Translations under genes and position numbers: made by a program | NCBI GenBank assembly: GCA_938008865.1 | Contig: CALLJA010000274.1 | Span: forward strand, 1-6,876 | Source of the DNA: an uncultured Anaerolineales bacterium | Lineage (GTDB): Bacteria > Chloroflexota > Anaerolineae > Anaerolineales > Villigracilaceae | DNA: 6,876 nt | Reading direction: 5' to 3' | The notes under the pieces: model-generated | The model's input: only the letters and a program-made list of their open reading frames with translations | Told to the model about the DNA's origin: nothing | The model's database searches: none | Shown: one piece after another, positions 1 through 2,956 of the stretch | Layout: every line of letters starts with the position of its first letter | Position numbering within the stretch: the stretch's first letter is position 1

Positions 1-1
1 G

Positions 2-364
2 ATGACCATGTCCATCCTCGAGCGTACGCGCGAGATCGGCCTGATGAAGGCGGTTGGCGCGACCAACCGCGACGTGCTGTCGATCTTCCTTGGCGAGGCG
101 GCGGGCATCGGCTTCCTCGGCGGATTGGGCGGCGTGGTCATCGGCTGGCTGGCAGGACAGGCTCTCAACGTGCTGGCCATCGTCTACCTGGCGAACCAAT
201 CCACCCAGCAGGGCGGACCTCCGCCGAGCGTGGCGGTCTATACGCCCGCCTGGCTGCCGCTGTTTGCGCTGGCCTTCGCCACGTTGATCGGGATGATCTC
301 GGGCTTGTATCCCGCCCTTCGCGCGGCAACCATGATCCCAGTCCAGGCGCTGAAGTACGAGTAA
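2..364 (+). CDS. ABC transporter permease, FtsX/MacB-like, C-terminal part (5' end outside window)
   Basis: This is the last 120 residues of an integral membrane permease subunit of a MacB/LolCDE/FtsX-type ABC transporter. Such permeases work with an ATPase partner and usually handle lipids, peptides or lipoproteins, or transmit a mechanical signal across the membrane. The visible part opens with the typical cytoplasmic stretch ERTREIGLMKAVGATNRDV (residues 7-25). Two long hydrophobic regions follow (about residues 27-63 and 82-106), separated by a polar loop with QSTQQGG, and the protein ends in the family-like PVQALKYE. The reading frame is open to the left edge, so the ATG at position 2 is probably an internal methionine. 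The substrate cannot be told from this fragment. The family call is firm; the subfamily is open. Confidence 0.9.
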   Translation: MTMSILERTREIGLMKAVGATNRDVLSIFLGEAAGIGFLGGLGGVVIGWLAGQALNVLAIVYLANQSTQQGGPPPSVAVYTPAWLPLFALAFATLIGMISGLYPALRAATMIPVQALKYE

Positions 365-367
365 ATG

Positions 368-395
368 GGGGCCGCAAATTCTACTTGCGGACCCC
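368..395 (+). terminator. Stem-loop just after the permease gene, possible weak terminator
   Basis: Three bases after the permease stop codon, GGGG-CCGCAA (368-377) pairs with TTGCGG-A-CCCC (385-395), giving 10 base pairs with one bulged A and a 7-nt loop. No T-run follows, so an intrinsic terminator is not well supported. It may instead stabilise the 3' end of the permease mRNA. Confidence 0.4.
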
Positions 396-432
396 TATCC
401 AGTGCTGGCGATTCCGGGCTTTGTCCATACGT

Positions 433-473
433 CCACATCTGGCGGCTTTCAGAAAAAATTCCCACATCTGGCG
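433..473 (+). repeat. Two direct copies of CCACATCTGGCG upstream of the VOC promoter
   Basis: The 12-mer CCACATCTGGCG occurs at 433-444 and again, identically, at 462-473, with starts 29 bp apart. The second copy ends one base before the -35 box at 475. Position and spacing fit a pair of binding sites for a transcription factor acting at this promoter, most likely an activator or co-regulator. No protein can be named for it. It could also be a remnant of a short duplication. Confidence 0.55.
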
Positions 474-474
474 C

Positions 475-503
475 TTGACTATTTAGAACATAAATTCTAA
501 AAT
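475..503 (+). promoter_or_regulatory. Sigma-70-type promoter of the VOC gene
   Basis: The -35 hexamer TTGACT (475-480) and the -10 hexamer TAAAAT (498-503) are separated by exactly 17 bp. Each differs from the consensus at one position. Transcription would begin near 510, leaving a leader of about 34 nt before the ATG at 544. The local sequence is AT-rich compared with the surrounding coding DNA. Confidence 0.8.
482..501 (+). promoter_or_regulatory. Inverted repeat in the promoter spacer, candidate repressor operator
   Basis: TTTAGAA (482-488) and TTCTAAA (495-501) are perfect 7-bp inverted arms around a 6-bp spacer. The dyad fills the spacer between the -35 and -10 boxes and overlaps the -10. 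A dimeric repressor bound here would directly block RNA polymerase. No regulator gene is visible in the window, so the partner is unknown. Confidence 0.55.
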
Positions 504-543
504 AAGGACATCGATTATCCAAATTTACCCAGGAGAAAAAAAG

Positions 544-915
544 ATGTCCAAGCGTAATGTGGTCCATGTCGAGATTCCCGCTGCCAGCGTGGGAGACGCC
601 GCCAAATTCTATGAGGCGCTCTTCGGCTGGAAGATGCAGCACGTGCCCGAGTTCAACTACACCATGTGGGAGGACGGCAGCGGCTTCGGCGGCGGCTTCA
701 ATCAGGTCTCGGCTGAGAACCCTGTCGGCCAGGTGCTGGTCTACATCGACAGCGACGATATCGAGGCCGACCTGAAGCGCGTGACCGACCTCGGCGGCGC
801 GGTGCTCCAGCCGAAAATGGAGATTCCCGGCACGGGCTGGTTCGGTATCTTTAAGGACCCGACGGGCAACACGCTGGCGCTGTATACCAGCGCAGACCCC
901 AAGTTCAACAAGTAA
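544..915 (+). CDS. VOC family protein (glyoxalase / bleomycin resistance / dioxygenase superfamily)
   Basis: This is a 123-residue cytoplasmic protein made of the paired beta-alpha-beta-beta-beta modules of the vicinal oxygen chelate fold. Visible signs are the opening strand NVVHVEIPA (residues 5-13), the helix KFYEALFGWK (21-30), the glycine-rich turn GFGGGF (47-52), and the second module VLVYIDSDDIEADLKRVTDLGG ending in the typical IFKDPTGNTLALY (102-114). His8 sits at the usual first metal-ligand position. The final ligand position, often Glu, appears to be Tyr114 or a neighbour, so classic glyoxalase I activity is doubtful. The start is fixed by AGGAG at 531-535, eight bases before the ATG. 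The gene stands alone, with its own promoter and terminator, and carries a possible operator. Function could be enzymatic, drug-binding or stress-related; the substrate is unknown. Confidence 0.9.
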   Translation: MSKRNVVHVEIPAASVGDAAKFYEALFGWKMQHVPEFNYTMWEDGSGFGGGFNQVSAENPVGQVLVYIDSDDIEADLKRVTDLGGAVLQPKMEIPGTGWFGIFKDPTGNTLALYTSADPKFNK

Positions 916-933
916 CCCGAAAATTCGGCCCTC

Positions 934-968
934 ACCGCGAAGTGTATAGAGCAGACTTCGCGGTTTTT
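934..968 (+). terminator. Intrinsic terminator of the VOC gene
   Basis: ACCGCGAAGT (934-943) and ACTTCGCGGT (955-964) form a perfect 10-bp stem around an 11-nt loop, followed at once by a T-run (964-968, then GTT). It lies 18 bases after the VOC stop codon. Its presence also rules out a GTG start at 942 for the next gene. Confidence 0.9.
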
Positions 969-1019
969 GTTGATGCCTTGCTCGTTGAATTATCGCGACC
1001 GAAAGAACAGGGAATTCCC

Positions 1020-1319
1020 ATGTATGCCATGACAGGAAGATTGACGGCCCAATTGGGCCAGCGCGGTGAGTTGGTCCATATTCTCGAACAGGCCGCGGAC
1101 CTGGTGGGCGAATTGCCCGCCTGCCGCCTGTATCTGGTCTGCGAGGACCTCTCGAACGATACGGATGTATGGGTCTTCGAGGCCTGGGACGACAAACCCG
1201 CCCACGATGCCTCGCTGACCGACGTGCGCGTGCGCGCCCTGATCGCCGAGGCCCGTCCACTGCTGGCGGCCGCCCCCGATGGCGCTGAGCTGGAGATCGT
1301 CGGCGGGTATGGGATCTAA
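1020..1319 (+). CDS. Antibiotic biosynthesis monooxygenase (ABM) domain protein, putative quinol monooxygenase
   Basis: This is a 99-residue protein with the dimeric alpha+beta (ferredoxin-like) ABM fold, the family of YgiN-type quinol monooxygenases and related small cofactor-free oxygenases. The pattern is typical: a first strand MYAMTGRLTAQ, the helix RGELVHILEQAADLVGEL, the strand CRLYLVCEDL, the motif DVWVFEAWDD (residues 43-52), then the conserved His followed by Ser-Leu in PAHDASL (54-60) and a C-terminal helix. The start at 1020 is chosen because AGGGA (1009-1013) sits six bases upstream and because an in-frame upstream GTG (942) falls inside the terminator of the preceding gene. No clear promoter lies between that terminator and this gene. 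The substrate is unknown; a role in quinone or electrophile handling is only a family-based guess. Confidence 0.82.
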   Translation: MYAMTGRLTAQLGQRGELVHILEQAADLVGELPACRLYLVCEDLSNDTDVWVFEAWDDKPAHDASLTDVRVRALIAEARPLLAAAPDGAELEIVGGYGI

Positions 1320-1328
1320 AACCTCCGC

Positions 1329-1357
1329 TTGACGCATGCCCGTCGCGGTGGTATCCT
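1329..1357 (+). promoter_or_regulatory. Promoter of the attenuator-controlled aminotransferase transcript
   Basis: TTGACG (1329-1334) and TATCCT (1352-1357) are 17 bp apart, and TG at 1349-1350 gives an extended -10 (TGnTATCCT). Transcription should begin near 1364-1366, which is at or next to the ATG of the leader peptide at 1366. Confidence 0.75.
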
Positions 1358-1365
1358 TGCGCGCA

Positions 1366-1473
1366 ATGTCCAGACAGCTCATCGTTGACATGACCACCAC
1401 TACCACTCGTACCAATTCGGTCACGGGGCGTTGGTGGTTGCCAGATGAACTGCAACAGGTTCAAATGCACTAA
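1366..1473 (+). CDS. Threonine-rich leader peptide of an attenuator (35 residues)
   Basis: This small reading frame sits between the promoter and the terminator in front of the aminotransferase gene. From the ATG at 1366 it encodes 35 residues; an in-frame ATG at 1390 would give 27. Its centre reads MTTTTTRTNSVTGRWW: five threonine codons in a row (ACC ACC ACT ACC ACT, 1393-1407), another at 1411, one at 1423, and a TGG TGG pair at 1432-1437. It ends at TAA (1471-1473), four bases before the 3' arm of the antiterminator. Neither ATG has a clear Shine-Dalgarno. The promoter places the RNA start at about 1364-1366, so the ATG at 1366 may be translated from a leaderless mRNA. The peptide itself is probably unstable and has no function; the position of the ribosome is what matters. 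Codon run, placement and RNA structure together make a chance frame unlikely. Confidence 0.7.
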   Translation: MSRQLIVDMTTTTTRTNSVTGRWWLPDELQQVQMH

Positions 1474-1512
1474 ATCACACCAAACGCCCCGAGAAATCGG
1501 GGCGTTATTTTT
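1393..1512 (+). promoter_or_regulatory. Ribosome-mediated transcription attenuator (regions 1-4)
   Basis: Four pairing segments can be laid out. Region 1, the threonine-codon run ACCACCA (1393-1399), pairs with TGGTGGT (1432-1438) in region 2. Region 2, CGGGGCGTTGGTG (1424-1436), pairs with region 3, CACC-A-AACGCCCCG (1478-1491), giving 13 base pairs with a single bulged A at 1482: the antiterminator. Region 3 alternatively pairs with region 4 to form the terminator (1483-1506). A small hairpin, GTTGC (1437-1441) with GCAAC (1452-1456), lies in the antiterminator loop. Stalling on Thr codons would melt 1:2, free region 2 and prevent termination. A ribosome reaching the stop codon at 1471 would cover the base of the antiterminator and let the terminator form. 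This is the logic of the enterobacterial trp/thr/his leaders. Structures were paired by eye, without energy calculation. Confidence 0.75.
1483..1512 (+). terminator. Attenuator terminator upstream of the aminotransferase
   Basis: AACGCCCCGA (1483-1492) and TCGGGGCGTT (1497-1506) form a perfect 10-bp stem closed by a GAAA tetraloop, followed by A and five T (1508-1512). It lies between the promoter and the aminotransferase Shine-Dalgarno (1519-1523), so it must be bypassed for expression of the gene. Confidence 0.9.
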
Positions 1513-1531
1513 ACCCCCAGGAGAATTTATC

Positions 1532-2836
1532 ATGTCCGTTTCCAACGCCACCCCTGTCCTTGCTGTGGATGAAAAAAACCTCATCCCCGTCAGCGACCAC
1601 CTCAAGCAGATGGCCGACATCCCGCCCTCGCGCATGTTCCTGATCAACAAGTCGCTCAAGGTGTACCTGGAGAAGAAGCCAGGCGCGAAGGTCTTCGATG
1701 CCTCCCAGGGCGACGGCGGCGCATCCCTGCCTGGGACGCCGAAGGCTATCCTCGAACGGGCGGCGCAGCTTCAGATCGAGCATGGGACTGCCTACGACAT
1801 GCCTTTCGGCACGGATGCCTATCGCAAGGCGGTGGTCGAGCAATACTGGAAACTGGATGCGGACCTGGGGGTGGGTCCCGCCAACGTGCTGGGCACCGCA
1901 GGCGGACGCGATGCGCTGGTGAAGGCCTACCAGGCGATGCTGGCGCTCGGCTACGGACGTCAGGGTGACCTGGTCATGGTCTCGCGCGTGCCGTGGATCT
2001 CGTACAACTGGGGACCGTACAACGTCGGCGCGAACGTGTTGTGGGCGCCAGGCGACCCCGCTCAGGGTTGGGCCTATTCGGAGGATGCGATCCGCGAGAG
2101 CGTGAAGTTCGCCGAGTCGAAGGGACGCAAGATCGCGGGGCTGGTCATCACCAATCCCGACAACCCCACGGGCCTGACCATCTCGGTCGAGAAGCAGGTT
2201 TCGCTGGCCAAGGCAGCCCTCGAAGCGGGTGTGGCCTTCGTACTTTTCGACTGGATGTATCACTACGTCACCGACGAATCGCCGATGGACCTGAACTCCT
2301 TCCTCAAGCATTTCACGCCTGAGGAGCGCAAACGCCTGATGTTCCTCGACGGCCTGACCAAGTCGCTGGGCGCGTCGAACATCCGCAACTGTCACCTCAT
2401 CGCGGACGAGAGCGTGATCAAGTTCATCGTGGCGCGTTCCTCGCATACCGTCATCCCGCCGTTTTACTCGCTGGCGGTTGCGATGGCTGCCTACGAAATG
2501 GGATTCTCCGAAGCCGCCAAAACCATCATCGAGCCGACCAACGCCAGCCGCGTCGCGTTGAAGAAGCTGCTGGCCGAGAGCGGCATGCAGCACATCATCG
2601 GCAAGGGCTACTATGCCTTCATCAACGTCGGTGAGTTCATCACAGCCAAAGGCTGGGCGGACAGCGAACCGCTCGGTCAGTACCTCGCCGAGAATCATGG
2701 CGTGGCCATCGTGCCTGGCGCGTTCTTCTCGCCCTTCGGCGCAGACTGGGTGCGCTTCTCGTATGCCACGCCTGTCGAACGCACCGAAGGCGCGTTCAAG
2801 AGATTGATCGAGGGATTGAACTCGCTCAAGGGTTAA
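1532..2836 (+). CDS. PLP-dependent aminotransferase, fold type I (class I/II)
   Basis: This is a 434-residue cytoplasmic aminotransferase, which moves an amino group between an amino acid and a 2-oxo acid using pyridoxal phosphate. The key residues are recognisable. GTAGGRDAL (121-129) is the phosphate-binding turn; NPDNPTG (208-214) contains the cofactor-contacting Asn211. FDWMY supplies Asp240 (pyridine nitrogen) and Tyr243, Lys277 in LTKSLG is the Schiff-base lysine, and Arg408 in WVRFSYA binds the substrate carboxylate. The length is slightly above the usual 390-400 residues because of an N-terminal extension. The start is set by AGGAG (1519-1523), eight bases before the ATG; an upstream in-frame ATG at 1445 lies within the attenuator and lacks such a site. 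Expression should depend on the threonine-codon attenuator. The substrate is not evident: the leader suggests a link with threonine-family amino acids, and the fusion enzyme downstream suggests a shared pathway. Both are inference. Confidence 0.9.
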   Translation: MSVSNATPVLAVDEKNLIPVSDHLKQMADIPPSRMFLINKSLKVYLEKKPGAKVFDASQGDGGASLPGTPKAILERAAQLQIEHGTAYDMPFGTDAYRKAVVEQYWKLDADLGVGPANVLGTAGGRDALVKAYQAMLALGYGRQGDLVMVSRVPWISYNWGPYNVGANVLWAPGDPAQGWAYSEDAIRESVKFAESKGRKIAGLVITNPDNPTGLTISVEKQVSLAKAALEAGVAFVLFDWMYHYVTDESPMDLNSFLKHFTPEERKRLMFLDGLTKSLGASNIRNCHLIADESVIKFIVARSSHTVIPPFYSLAVAMAAYEMGFSEAAKTIIEPTNASRVALKKLLAESGMQHIIGKGYYAFINVGEFITAKGWADSEPLGQYLAENHGVAIVPGAFFSPFGADWVRFSYATPVERTEGAFKRLIEGLNSLKG

Positions 2837-2845
2837 AAATTCTGG

Positions 2846-2914
2846 ACACGGATTACACTGATTAAACGGATTCTCACGGAGTGAATTTTAAAGAGAATCC
2901 GTGTTTATCCGTGT
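2846..2914. repeat. Imperfect inverted-repeat element in the spacer before the fusion gene
   Basis: The spacer holds two nested stems. ACACGGAT (2846-2853) pairs with ATCCGTGT (2907-2914), and CGGATTCTC (2867-2875) pairs with GAGAATCCG (2893-2901) around a 17-nt loop. The units ACGGATT and ATCCGTGT recur several times within 70 bases. This looks like a copy of a dispersed intergenic repeat rather than a terminator, since no T-run follows. The remainder of 2837-2956 shows no clear promoter. Confidence 0.6.
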
Positions 2915-2956
2915 GCGGATGAAGTTCGTTTATCTTTGTTAGTCTCTGGTGAAAAT

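Noticed and set aside
967..993. Possible promoter for the ABM gene (TTGTTG with AATTAT)
   Set aside because: The spacing is only 15 bp and both boxes match poorly. The gene's promoter remains undetermined.
942..1019. Upstream GTG start for the ABM gene
   Set aside because: It begins inside the terminator stem of the VOC gene and adds residues unlike the family. The ATG at 1020 has a good ribosome binding site.
1445..1531. N-terminal extension of the aminotransferase from the ATG at 1445
   Set aside because: The extension would run through the attenuator and terminator. AGGAG before the ATG at 1532 marks the real start.
238..1659. Long open frame on the minus strand across the VOC and ABM genes
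   Set aside because: It lies antisense to two well-recognised genes, their terminator, promoter and attenuator, and its translation has no recognisable domain. It is a by-product of high GC content.
1511..2698. Long minus-strand frame opposite the aminotransferase
   Set aside because: The plus strand encodes a clear PLP aminotransferase with all key residues; the antisense translation is unlike any family.
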